Assembly (NCBI GenBank): GCA_002104985.1 | Contig: MCGO01000078.1 | Location: 1 to 64,000, forward strand | Direction: 5' to 3' | Origin: Rhizoclosmatium globosum | Taxonomy: Eukaryota > Chytridiomycota > Chytridiomycetes > Chytridiales > Chytriomycetaceae | DNA: 64,000 nt | Shown here: piece after piece, positions 54,136 to 64,000 of the stretch | Layout of the letters: the number at the start of each line of letters is the position of its first letter | Position numbering within the stretch: position 1 is the stretch's first letter | The notes under the pieces: model-generated | Databases searched by the model: none | The model's input: only the letters and a program-made list of their open reading frames with translations | What the model was told of the DNA's origin: nothing | Translations under genes and position numbers: made by a program

Positions 54136-55918
54136 ATGGCCTCATCTGCGTTCAATGACACTACTGCAACATCAGTCGTTGCCGGTACACTCTATTCCTA
54201 CACCACCAACCTTTCTTGAAGACTTCGCTCATTCAACAAATCCCACCAGACACCCTCACAATGTTCTATATTGTTGATCCATTCGAAACAAGCTACAAAT
54301 CTCTTACCGACGTCCCCAACTTTGTTGCAAAAGCTCAACCCATCTTCATTGCTTTCTTGTTCCTAGAAATAGCCGCCGTTCTTCTAATTCACTTATATGC
54401 CAAGCTGCACGCCACCAAGTCGAAAAGACGTCTCCCACAGTTTCCGCGATTGAATGATATGATTGGGTCAATCGGGGCAGGGATTCTCCAACAAACATCT
54501 GGCTTGTTGTTGAAAGAGTTTCAAATCACACTTTACGTTTGGTTGTACAACCATATTTGCCTTGTTCGATTTGACGAGCAGTGGGATCTTGTTGTTTGGG
54601 TGTTGGCGTTTTTGGGTGTCGACCTGGCTTATTACTGGGCTCACCGTGGAGCACACGAATTAAACATTGGATGGGCCGGTCACGTCAGTTGAGTATTCCT
54701 CCTCTCCCCCACCCATACCTATTCCACGTATCTCACTCACCCCTTCAAATCCCTCACCACACAGCACACCACAACAGTCAAGACTACAACCTCTCCACAG
54801 CCCTCCGCCAATCCACAATCCAAGTCTTCTTCACAACCTTCTTCTACCTCCCCCTCGCCCTCATCATCCCACCCCCAGCCTTCGCCCTCCACAACATGCT
54901 CAACCTCCTCTTCCAGTTCTGGATCCACACAGAAGTCATACCCCCACTAGGCCCCCTCGAATTCATCATCAACACGCCAAGCTCCCACCGCGTGCATCAC
55001 GGCCGAAACCCCTTCTGCATCGACAAAAACTACGCGGGCGTGCTGATTATCTGGGATATTCTGTTTGGAACGTATCAGCAGGAGAAGGTGGACATTGAAC
55101 CGGTGTTGTATGGTGTTACACATAACATTAATACGTTTAACCCAATTACGATTCAATTTCATCACCTTAAGTATGTTTTGACGGCTGCGTGGACGGCGAA
55201 GGGGCCGGTGGAGGCTTTTAGTCGGGTGTTTATGGGGCCCGGGTGGACGCCTGAGCGGCCAGAGTTAAGGCTTGGGGATCCAAATGATATTCCAAGGGTT
55301 CCGAATTTGATTCAGGACCCGACTGCGGATATTGGGTACTTTAATCCTGATTTGTTTGGGTTCAGTGCAGAGAAGGATCCCTTTGGTGCTGCGATTGTGA
55401 CTGCGTATGTTATGTTGAATTTCGCGGCGGTTGTGGTGTTTCAGATGGGTGTTCAGATGCAGAAGGAGGTGTTGGGGTGGCAAGGTATTGCGGTTGCGGT
55501 TGGGGTTTGTGTTTTGGTTTTGAGTGGGATTGGGGAGTTGTTGGATGGAGAGATGGAGAAGGAGCGGGTTTTGGTTTTTGCTGTTGGACAGAGTGTTTGG
55601 TACTTGGTTGTCTGGCCAATGCTCGTTTTGTATTTTGACGGATTTGGGGTTTTAGGAGATGAATTTTTGAGCGCGTTGGTTCGGTTTTATGTACCGGTTA
55701 TGTTGTGCGCGTTGTTTTGGGCTGCGGTATATCTCAAAGACCCTGAGTTTGGAAGTGCGATGGCGATTTCGAAGGAGGGAAAAGAAGGTGAACATTGGAT
55801 GTGGGAGCCTTCGAACTGGATTGCATACTGTAGATTGGAATATGTTTGCTTTGCTGGAGCGATTTTGACTGGAAGTTGGATTTGGACACTGTTGGGTCTC
55901 ATGATTATCTACGCTTGA
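54136..55918 (+). CDS. Alkylglycerol monooxygenase-like membrane hydroxylase
   Basis: Three exons: 54136-54184, 54250-54687 and 54765-55918, giving 546 residues. The spliced start is MASSAFNDTTATSVVADTLT, then MFYIVDPFETSYKSL, as in AGMO. The fatty-acid hydroxylase His clusters are in place: WAHRGAHE, THHNSQDYN (formed across the second intron) and HRVHHGRN, with FWIHTE and the AGMO-typical CIDKNYAGVLIIWD and FGTY. Several hydrophobic segments lie before and after the core. AGMO is an ER enzyme that uses tetrahydrobiopterin and iron to cleave ether lipids. Activity here is inferred from family motifs, and tetrahydrobiopterin supply in this fungus is not visible in the window. Confidence 0.85.
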
Positions 55919-56034
55919 AAGAAATAAAATAGAAACCTCATACATTTTATGAATGGACATTGTAGCAAAGTATTTCATAGGGAGCCGTGAGGGCTCCTTC
56001 AATCTTTGCTGAATTTATTGGTTTCACCAAGAAC

Positions 56035-57514
56035 TCACTTTGCAAGAACAAAGTTATCCCGATGAATCACACAGTCAGAATCCACATATCCAAGCACAAC
56101 ATGAATCTCATAGCTCTTGCACCCCTTAATCCTCGCAATTTCACTGGACCCATAATTGACCAACCCTTTCCCAATTTCCTCTATTCTAGTTTCCTTCTTC
56201 CCGTCTCCAACATCCACCTCCCTCTTCCAAACCACCTTGACAGTCTGATCGCCCCCAAACACACCCTCCACATCGACAATACCCGCCGCAAACAGACTCG
56301 TCTTTTTTCTCAACGCGTTTGCAGCACCTTCATCCACAAAGACACACCCCCTGTCCGCGAGTCCATGCAGAATCCACCATTTTCTGTCAACCATTGGGTT
56401 CGGCTTCCTGACAAAGAGAGTTCCGACGCTTGGCTCGAATTTCGTGGATGGGCTGTCGTGGTGGTGTGCTGCCATTTCGTCGAGGATTGTGAGCATGCGT
56501 TTTGGGTCGCTTCCGATTGTGATTATTGTGGAGCAGCCGGCGGCTGTTGCGAGTTCGGCGGCGATTAGTTTTGTCACCATTCCGCCTGTTCCGAGGGAGG
56601 AGCCTGGAGAGGAGACTTGGACTGTGTTGAACTTGGATTCAGTTTCCATGTGTTTGTGTGATTGTGGGAATGTTACCTTTCAAACTCGCAATGTCTTCGA
56701 CAAGTCGCACAGCTTTTGCATCAGGATTTGTACGTGGATTGTCCGTGTATAAACATTCTACATCTGTGCACAGGAACAGGTAGTCTGCATTCACCATTCC
56801 GGCTGTGATGGCACTCAGTGTGTCATTGTCACCGAATCGAATTTCAGAGTTGGAAACTGTATCGTTCTCGTTCACGATAGGAACAGTATTGAAGTTGAGA
56901 AGTTCTTTGAAAGTGTTACAGGCGTTCAAGTATTGGGATCGCTGTTTGATTTGGCAGCATGAGTCAGCCGTGCCTGACACACAAACGAACTCACTTCAGC
57001 AAGAGTATCCTTTGTTAACAGAACCTGAGCAATAGGAATATCGAGCTGTCCAAACAAATCATCGTAAAGGGCCATCAAGCGACCCTGCCCCACAGCAGCA
57101 ACAGCCTTTCAAACCAAGCCATCGAATCAGTCGAACCTCCTCCAAAAGCCCAAATAAAAGAACCTACTTGAACCTGCGAAAGAGTCTGGGGCCGCTTTGT
57201 CATATTGAGTCTCTTCAGTCCCATTCCAACAGCTCCACTTGAAACAATAATAACACGATGGCCCATGAGCCTCATTTCATGCACGGTTTCAATAAGCAGC
57301 GAAAGCGTGGACATTTTGGGGAACAGCGTCTTTTCATTCACAATTGAACTGGTTCCAAGTCTGTTGTTTCACGGTTGACAGCTTCAGTTCGTAACTTCTT
57401 ATCAATGAGTACCTACTTGATCACGAGCGTCAGACCACTTCCTGGTGCCCGTGGGACAGCTGTTGGGACTACGCGCGGGTTCTTTGGCGCTGCTGCTCCG
57501 ATGTGGGTGTCCAT
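56035..57514 (-). CDS. Glutamate 5-kinase with PUA domain
   Basis: A multi-exon gene. The start at 57514 reads [20 protein letters not shown], then [16 protein letters not shown] after intron 1. The amino-acid kinase domain shows [29 protein letters not shown] and [20 protein letters not shown], then [18 protein letters not shown]-terminal PUA domain follows ([18 protein letters not shown]). The stop is at 56035. It catalyses the first step of proline synthesis, ATP-dependent phosphorylation of glutamate. It is the monofunctional fungal/bacterial type, with no GPR fusion. Confidence 0.9.
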
Positions 57515-57696
57515 AGTCTGACTCTGTTCGTTAGATAAGGAAGATCGAAAGGAAAAGATTGTGATTCACTCCATCTCCAACGACCCTCAGAAAACCAAAT
57601 TGTCATTTATTGTTTTATTGTCAGTAATATAAACTAAATAACTGGTAATGTCATTGCGAAAAGTTAATTCACATGACCAGAGTCTGATCAGTTCCT

Positions 57697-58206
57697 TCAA
57701 TTTACCCTACCACCCGAAATATCCTTTGCACAACCATTAATCATACTCTGATGTGCTGTACTCAATTGTTCCACGACATACCCCTCAAGTAACCGCATCC
57801 ACCAGTCCAACTCAAATTCTGATTCATCCACAACAACAAAAGACCCTTCCTCCTCCATGCCCACAATCCAGTAAGTAGATTTTAGGTATCTGAAATTCGC
57901 AACGGTTGATTCAGTCTTTAATACAGTGTCCCCGTCAGCATAAGGATGAATTCGTGCAGAGTATGTTTGGGAAGTGTGCAGGCCGCAGAAGAGAGGAATA
58001 CGGTCTGTGACAACGTGGGTGATTTCGCCGGTTTCTGGGTTCGTGGTGGATTCAAATGTGTCGATTAACGGGTGAACTTGTTTGAGTCTGGTCATGTCGC
58101 TGAACCAGGATGCCATTGCCTTTGTGAGATTGTTCAGGGACATACGGTCTCCGGATTTGGAGAGTGGGATCGGCTGCGGAGTTGATGTTGTGCGGATAGT
58201 GGACAT
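57697..58206 (-). CDS. Hypothetical protein
   Basis: A single exon of 169 residues, with Met at 58206. It has no signal peptide or membrane segment. A central stretch (THVVTDRIPLFCGLHTSQTY, YWIVGMEEEGSFVVVDESEF) has alternating strands and a C-terminal helix, which could suit a START/SRPBCC-like ligand-binding fold. That is only a guess from secondary-structure impression. The gene is intact and compact between ProB and the HAD gene, which is divergent from it. Confidence 0.55.
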   Translation of the reverse strand: MSTIRTTSTPQPIPLSKSGDRMSLNNLTKAMASWFSDMTRLKQVHPLIDTFESTTNPETGEITHVVTDRIPLFCGLHTSQTYSARIHPYADGDTVLKTESTVANFRYLKSTYWIVGMEEEGSFVVVDESEFELDWWMRLLEGYVVEQLSTAHQSMINGCAKDISGGRVN

Positions 58207-58341
58207 TGCTTCAGTTCTTGCAAATGTTATTTGATATTTGAATCTGCTGTGGCTGACCGCTTACAAAAAGCCTCTTACATCAACATGTGAAAGGGGGTTA
58301 ATAACTGAAAGTAATAGTAGGTCCATAATTCTTTCAGAAAA

Positions 58342-59546
58342 ATGCGACATGTTGGAATTGCATTTGATATTGATGGGGTCTTGATCAAGGGCAAGAAGGT
58401 CCTTCCTCAGGCTATTCGGGCTATGCAGCGCATCAAAGAGAATAAGGTACCATTTGTGTTAATGACGAATGGAGGTGGGACCACGGAAGCTGTGAGTATT
58501 TGCTTTGGATCTCAGCCTGAATCGTGTAGTTAGGAACTAACACGATATGGTCTAGAACAAAGCAGCCGAACTCAGTGGGCTTCTTAAGACACAGATCACT
58601 CCGTCTCAGGTGAGTCTGTCATTTAAGAGCTGTGCAATTCACTGACAGAAGTTGAAACGAAGATGATCCTCTCGCACACTCCAATGGCTCCGCTCTCTGC
58701 AAACTATTCCAGCGATAAATCGGATGCTGTTCTTATTCTAGGTATGGTTATTTAAGTCTTAACTTTGGATGCTTATCAACACGTGGACACTGACAGGAAA
58801 GGCCAGCTGCAAAGAGGCAGCCTTGGCCTATGGCTTCAAACACCCAATTCTATCCGAAGAGATTCTTGCTACATGTGCTGATATTTGGCCGTTCCGCACA
58901 CCCATCAAAGGATACGAACCTGTTTCATTGGATCGACGAATTGGTGCAATTCTCAGTTTCCACGATTCGCAGGATTGGGGACGAGACATTCAGATTGTTT
59001 GTGATTTAATTCGTGCAAATGGAGACTTGAGACGGATTGTCGGTGAGTATTCTGTGCCGTTTTGTGTTTGATGAGAACTGATTGAATTGGAAAGAACCCG
59101 AGCATCACACTCACAGACGGCGTCACCAACTCTGTCACCCGCAACTGCCAGTTTACTTTTCCAACGGCGACTTTGTGTGGTCAAACAATCTTCCACTCAC
59201 GCGATTTGCTCAGGGTGGATTCCGTCATTCGTTGGAGAGCGTGTATGAGCGGTTGAGTGGAAAGAAGCTGGAATATACAATGTATGGAAAGCCATACAAG
59301 TCAACGTATGACTTTGCCAAGTTGGCGATTGATACTCATGGGCAAGAGTTGTACCCGCAGGTGGAATCTCACGGCAGACGGTATTTCGGGATTGGGGATA
59401 ACCCTGAAAGTGATATCGAGGGTGCCAATAGGAATGGATGGACGAGTGTGTTGGTCAAGACGGGGGTTTACGAGGGAGGAGAGCATGAAGCCAAGATACT
59501 TGTAGAGGACGTAGAGGAAGCTGTTGATACCATATTGAAGTCCTAA
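58342..59546 (+). CDS. HAD hydrolase, HDHD5/CECR5 type
   Basis: At least five exons. The first reads GIAFDIDGVLIKGKKVLPQA, the DxDGV motif I of HAD enzymes, then FVLMTNGGG (motif II). Later exons give GYEPVSLDRRIGAILSFHD, LPVYFSNGDFVWSNNLPLTR, YTMYGKPYKSTYDFAK (with the Lys of motif III) and FGIGDNPESDIEGANRNGW (motif IV). The order and the SNxDxxW block fit the CECR5/HDHD5 subgroup (TIGR01456-like), often mitochondrial. The physiological substrate is unknown. Introns lie near 58493-58558 and 59043-59096, with two or three more between. Confidence 0.8.
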
Positions 59547-59710
59547 TATTGCGCGCAAAAGTATTAAAAATCGAAAATCAATGGTGATGATATCAGATTT
59601 CAGTGATTCACTCAGATTGCATCAACCAACCAACGAAAAAAAGTCCAACACCCAAAAAACCCTTCCCCAAACCCCCTTCACCGTCACTCAACCCAAACCG
59701 AAGCATAAAA

Positions 59711-62029
59711 ATGTGTGGAATCTTTGGAGCATTTGGCTTTGATGCGCGCGACGAAACATTCAGAGACCGGGCAATTGCACTGTCAAAACGGTAAGCTTAT
59801 TACCCCGCTTTCTCAGCCTATTTGATCTCATGTTTCCTGCGCAGAATCCGACACCGAGGCCCAGATTGGAGCGGAGTGAAGCAACACAAGAACAACATTC
59901 TTTGCCACGAAAGACTGGCCATTGTCGGTGTTGGTGCGTTATCTTGGTTGTTATCTGTCACCTGTGCTATGTTATGCCCTGCTGTACCCTGCTTGTGCAT
60001 TATACCCTACCTACTCCTGCTATCCTAAAGTGATCTTACGCTAACTATCGCTGGCAGACTCCGGAGCCCAGCCTTTGACCAACGAGGATGACTCAATCAT
60101 TTTGGCTGCCAACGGTGAAATCTACAACCACGTCTCCCTCAGAAAGAGCCTCAAGAAGAAGCACGAATTCAAGACTCACTCTGACTGTGAAGTTATTCTG
60201 TACCTGGTGTGTAGTATTATTGCATTGCACGGATTCACATGGAGATTGATTTTATGTATTCAGTATGAGGAAATGGGAACTGACTTCATTACTCTCCTTG
60301 ATGGAATGTTCTCTTTCATTCTGTATGATGCCAAGAAGGATCTTTACATCGCTGCCAGAGACCCTATCGGTGTCACCACTCTCTACCAGGGATGGCGATA
60401 CTCTGACAACTCTGTGAGTCAACATCTTTTTTGCTTATCGATAATGCTCGTTACTGACAAAACGTGGTTGTTCAGACTTGGTTCGCTTCCGAAATGAAGT
60501 CTCTTCACGATGAATGCGACCGTGTCATTGCTTTCCCTCCAGGACACTTCTACTCCTCTGCAACTGGCGAGACTACAAGATACTACAACCCAACATGGTT
60601 CCAGCACCCTGCAAAGCAGTTCCCAGCTGCGGACCGTCCAGCTCCAAAGCAGTCCTTGAAGGAGGAGCTTGAAATGTACGGAAACTTGAGAACTACTCTT
60701 GAAGCTAGTGTCAAGAAGCGATTGATGTCCGATGTGCCTTTCGGAGTCTTGCTCTCTGGAGGATTGGATTCTTCCTTGATTTCCTCCATTGCTATGAGAA
60801 TTATGAACGAGGAGAACAAGTCTTCTGATGACGACGATGTGAAATGTGAGTTTTAAGGATATTCTTTCAGGTTTCCGTCGATTCTTACGCATTAGATTAC
60901 AGCCATTATGTCTCAAGCCTCAGCTTGGCCACGTCTCCACTCTTTCTCTATTGGTCTCAAGGGATCTCCAGATCTTGCTGCCGCCCGCCGCGCTGCCGAC
61001 TTCTTGAAAACCGTTCACCACGAGTACACTTTCACAGTTCAAGAAGGTCTTGACTCAATCTCCGATGTCATCTACAACTTGGAAACCTACGATGTCACCA
61101 CCGTCCGTGCCTCAACACCAATGTGGCTCCTCTCCCGTAAAATCAAGGCTATGGGTGTCAAGATGGTTCTGTCTGGAGAAGGTGCTGACGAAGTCTACGC
61201 CGGATACCTCTACTTCCACGCCGCCCCAGACGCTCAATCCCTCCACCACGAAACCATCTCCCGTATTCAGAACCTCCACACCTCAGACTGTCTCCGTGCC
61301 AACAAGTCAACCATGGCATGGGGTCTCGAAGCCCGTGTTCCATTCCTCGACAAGGCCTTCCTCGACGTTTCCATGCTCCAAGTCCCACCTGAGCGAAAAC
61401 TCTCCGGCGCAAAGTCTCCATACGGCCAAAAGATGGAGAAACACGTTGTCCGCATGGCGTTTGACGTGCACAAGATCCGTGAACTCCAAAAGAAGGCTGG
61501 AGTTACAAAACCATCTGATTTGTCCAACCCCGCCTACTTTGTCCACGACACTGTGTTGCCATACCTCCCTGACGAGATCCTCTGGCGTCAGAAGGAGCAG
61601 TTCTCAGACGGTGTTGGATACTCGTGGATCGATGGGCTTAAGGACAATGCGGAGAAGGTTGTCTCTGACCAAGAGTTTGAGCGTGTCAAGAGTGGATGGA
61701 TGTACAAGGAGGATGCGCCAACAACAAAGGAAGGTGTTTGGTACAGACGTGCCTTTGAAAAGTTGTTCCCACAGAGAGCGTGTTTGGAGAGTGTTGTGCG
61801 ATGGATTCCGAGAAAGGATTGGGGATGTCCTGAGGATCCTTCTGGACGTGCTCAGAAAGCGCATAACGCTGCTTATGAGAAGGGCGCTGAGGCTGAGGCT
61901 GCTGTTGAGGAGAGTGCTCCTTCTGCTGCTGCCCCTGCCGCCCCAGCCGCTGCTGCTGGTGGTAAGAAAAAGAAGAACAAGAACAAGGGAGGTGACTCTG
62001 AGCAGGCTTCAAAGAAGGCCAAGGTTTGA
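59711..62029 (+). CDS. Asparagine synthetase (glutamine-hydrolysing)
   Basis: Six exons: 59711-59790, 59845-59933, 60058-60206, 60264-60413, 60476-60845 and 60903-62029, giving 654 residues. The mature N-terminal Cys (MCGIFGAFG) starts the glutaminase domain, followed by RHRGPDWSG and NGEIYNH. The synthetase domain carries the PP-loop LLSGGLDSS, then [15 protein letters not shown] and EARVPFLDK. The C-terminus is extended by an Ala-rich tract and a Lys-rich end ([10 protein letters not shown]), unusual among asparagine synthetases. It makes asparagine from aspartate, glutamine and ATP in the cytosol. Confidence 0.95.
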
Positions 62030-62366
62030 AATGCTACTCGTTAAGTGTTGGTAATGATGAACTTACAATCAAGACGATATTAAATAAAAGATTCTTTGTT
62101 TATTGACGACAGACATCACCGCTTTCTTGCAATATGCTAACTAAAAATCATCTTCGTCATTCAGACATCGTTATGTTATGTTGTTATCTTGACACAAATC
62201 CCTCTTTCAGAATTTCAAACCATCTCTGTGACTGACACGTTCATGAGATCAACTCGCAACTTCTGTTTCATGAGTTTAGAAAAAATAGACAATGCAACAA
62301 ATTATGTAATTGAATGAACGTTTATTCAAATATCAGGGAAATACAATATCACAATCATGAGTCAAT
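62030..62366. other. Convergent 3' flanks
   Basis: An aataaa at about 62081 serves the asparagine synthetase side. No gene seen. Confidence 0.4.
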
Positions 62367-63401
62367 TTAAAGCTCGTCCTTTTTGACAGCTGAAGGAGGG
62401 TACTCTTCTGGCTTTCCCTTCACAGCCAAGAAACGTCCCTTCTCTCTTGGGAAGATGACAGCGTCCTGATCCCAAGGCCAACCACCAAACTGAGTTCTCC
62501 GATAATCACCGAAAGCCTTAGCGATTTCTTCCTGGGTATTCATGACAAATGGACCGTGCTGAACAACTGGTTCATCAATTGGCTTTCCCTGAAGAACCAA
62601 AATCTCCAAGTCCTTTTCAGTTCCCGTGTTGTTGAGCTGAACTTCCGGTGCGACGCGTTGGCCCTTGAATTCCACGACACTGAGCTCTGGAACCTTTTCT
62701 TGATCAATAACGAGTCCGCTTCCTTCCACCAAGAAAATGCTTCGTGTTGAGCCTTCCGCGGATTTTGGGAGAGTGATCTTTCCGCCTGGCTTGATGAGCA
62801 TGTGCCAGACGTTCACGTCGTTCGCTGGGTCCTTTGCCCAACTGTCGCGAATAGGAGGTAAAGCTGTCTTTCCGTGTAATGTTCCGGCAAGGACAGTCAC
62901 GTTCGCCTTTCCATCTGGAGTATTGAAGCGGGTAATGTTTTCGTTCCAGTGCATCAGTTGGTTTGGTTCGACCATCTTGTTCTTTGCTGGAAGGTTGAGC
63001 CAGAGCTGGAACCATCTGACTGGGTTATCGCCCTTTTCGTTGAGGAGGGGCATGTTTTCGCCGTGGAGGATTCCAGAACCAGCTGTCATCCACTGAAGGT
63101 CTCCGTTTCCGTATCGACCGCCGCCGCCAAGTGAGTCTGTGTGATCGATTGTTCCTTCAAGGGTACACGTGATGGTTTCAAAGCCTCTGTGTGGGTGTTG
63201 GGGGAAACCTGGAACCTTGCGGCCGTGGTACATTCTGTATGGCTGGTTTGCGTTCCAGTCGTTTCCGTTTCCGACCCGAGGAGCTTCCATCTTTGCGTTA
63301 CCAGCTGGGTAGACGTCCTTGTGGTACACGGCAAAGAGGAACGGGTTCTGTGTGGGCATTGGTGTGGCCACGTTGATTGGCTTGATGGTGAAGCGAGACA
63401 T
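62367..63401 (-). CDS. Pirin-like cupin protein (paralogue 2)
   Basis: A single exon of 344 residues with the same motifs as the gene at 38634-39653: HPHRGFETIT and GILHGEN (metal His and Glu), PPIRDSWA, FGGWPWDQD. The C-terminus is slightly longer (SAVKKDEL); KDEL at the very end would be an ER-retention signal if the protein entered the ER, but there is no signal peptide, so this is probably chance. The 5' part is nearly identical to paralogue 1 at DNA level. Confidence 0.88.
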   Translation of the reverse strand: MSRFTIKPINVATPMPTQNPFLFAVYHKDVYPAGNAKMEAPRVGNGNDWNANQPYRMYHGRKVPGFPQHPHRGFETITCTLEGTIDHTDSLGGGGRYGNGDLQWMTAGSGILHGENMPLLNEKGDNPVRWFQLWLNLPAKNKMVEPNQLMHWNENITRFNTPDGKANVTVLAGTLHGKTALPPIRDSWAKDPANDVNVWHMLIKPGGKITLPKSAEGSTRSIFLVEGSGLVIDQEKVPELSVVEFKGQRVAPEVQLNNTGTEKDLEILVLQGKPIDEPVVQHGPFVMNTQEEIAKAFGDYRRTQFGGWPWDQDAVIFPREKGRFLAVKGKPEEYPPSAVKKDEL

Positions 63402-64000
63402 TGCTGCGATTATATAACTTGGTTTTTGAGTAGTTGTGGAGGGAGAGAGGGGACCGGCTTCACCTTTTATTGCCTTGGAGATGATTTCGAATGTAATTTC
63501 GAAGCGTTCATGAACTTGATACCCATGATACTTTCCAGATGAACGTAGAATAATAAGGAAGAGTTGCTTTGATCATCTGAAAGTTATGTTGATGCAGAGG
63601 ATTGTACTTCAACGAACCTTTTCAACTATCCGTTTCAATTCAAGCTTATGACTGCACGATCAAAGAGAGTATATCATTACTCAAACAATAGTTTAGCTTA
63701 AGTAATCTCGAAACGTGTTTAACTTCATCTAACAGAGGAAAGAGGCCGGATACTCTGATGATGATGGTTCGCAGCTATCGAAATCTGCATTCATAGTCTC
63801 TTAATAAATATTGTGTACAGCGACATTAATCGCTCCTGGTTAATAACTTGAGAAGTGGGTTGGATAGAGAGAGCGTGGCCCTGATCTTTCTGTCCCTTTT
63901 CATCAAAAAATCACAAGGTGTGTTACCATGCCATCACCACCACCAACTGGCGTCTCGTGGACCATCAGATTGCTCGAATGTGCACTGGATGAGTGAATCT
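63402..64000. other. Upstream region of pirin 2, no further gene seen
   Basis: It contains the promoter element at 63481-63503 and AT-rich sequence to the window end. No frame is worth calling. Confidence 0.4.
63481..63503 (-). promoter_or_regulatory. Paired TTCGAA promoter element, pirin 2
   Basis: ATGATTTCGAATGTAATTTC then GAA: two TTCGAA sites with starts 12 bp apart, about 80 bp upstream of the start codon, as in front of pirin 1. Confidence 0.6.

Noticed and set aside
62367..62390. KDEL at the end of pirin 2 as an ER-retention signal
   Set aside because: No signal peptide; pirins are cytosolic or nuclear.

Overview
The window looks like a nuclear contig from a zoosporic (chytrid) fungus. 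The reasons are: fungal-type genes with many short introns (mostly 41-75 nt, GT-AG, often with CTAAC/CTAAT-like branch points); a flagellar radial-spoke gene (RSPH10B) that fungi without flagella lack; secreted LPMO-like and KatG-like enzymes; and plant-type leucine-rich repeats fused to F-boxes. The species cannot be named from the sequence alone.

Layout. 1-5.7 kb: the end of an unknown gene, an F-box/LRR gene with homopolymer frameshifts, a secreted catalase-peroxidase (also frameshifted) and an intact F-box/LRR gene on the minus strand. 5.7-11.8 kb: a rearranged Ty1/copia retrotransposon, inserted 11 bp upstream of that F-box gene's start codon. 12.3 kb: tRNA-Gln. 13.2-18.5 kb: a STRA6-family membrane protein and ORC1, converging. 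19.1-20.4 kb: tRNA-Glu and a seven-helix membrane protein. 20.7-23.7 kb: a pyrimidine-rich region with a 380-bp tandem array that looks like an amplified exon-intron unit, ending in a small unknown gene. 23.9-26 kb: a charged nuclear-type protein and an LRR pseudogene. 26.6-28.1 kb: a secreted metallopeptidase-like protein and tRNA-Val. 28.3-30.8 kb: an F-box/LRR gene split by a 950-bp hAT element with a perfect 8-bp target duplication. 30.9-38.6 kb: proteasome chaperone PAC2, a SET-domain methyltransferase, an LPMO-like protein, a small unknown gene and JMJD7. 38.6-47.2 kb: pirin 1, a BIRC6/UBE2O-type E2, tRNA-Met, a second seven-helix protein, RSPH10B and a small secreted repeat-peptide precursor. 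47.7-63.4 kb: TRAPPC10, a Nudix protein, alkylglycerol monooxygenase, glutamate 5-kinase, an unknown protein, an HDHD5-type HAD protein, asparagine synthetase and pirin 2.

Most genes are unlinked housekeeping functions: replication, vesicle traffic, proteasome assembly, proline and asparagine synthesis, flagellum. The most unusual items are the 99-aa secreted precursor with three CWSxxWHKxC units; a repeat family that sits, always in the sense orientation, in five unusually long introns (introner-like); the STRA6 homologue with a long extracellular extension; the Gag-IN-PR-RT-RH order of the copia copy; and a paired pirin promoter element with signs of gene conversion between the two pirins.

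Sequence quality. Nearly all frameshifts in otherwise well-conserved genes are one-base changes in homopolymer runs, so they may be assembly errors rather than true gene death. All exon models are my own hand splicing and have not been tested against transcripts.
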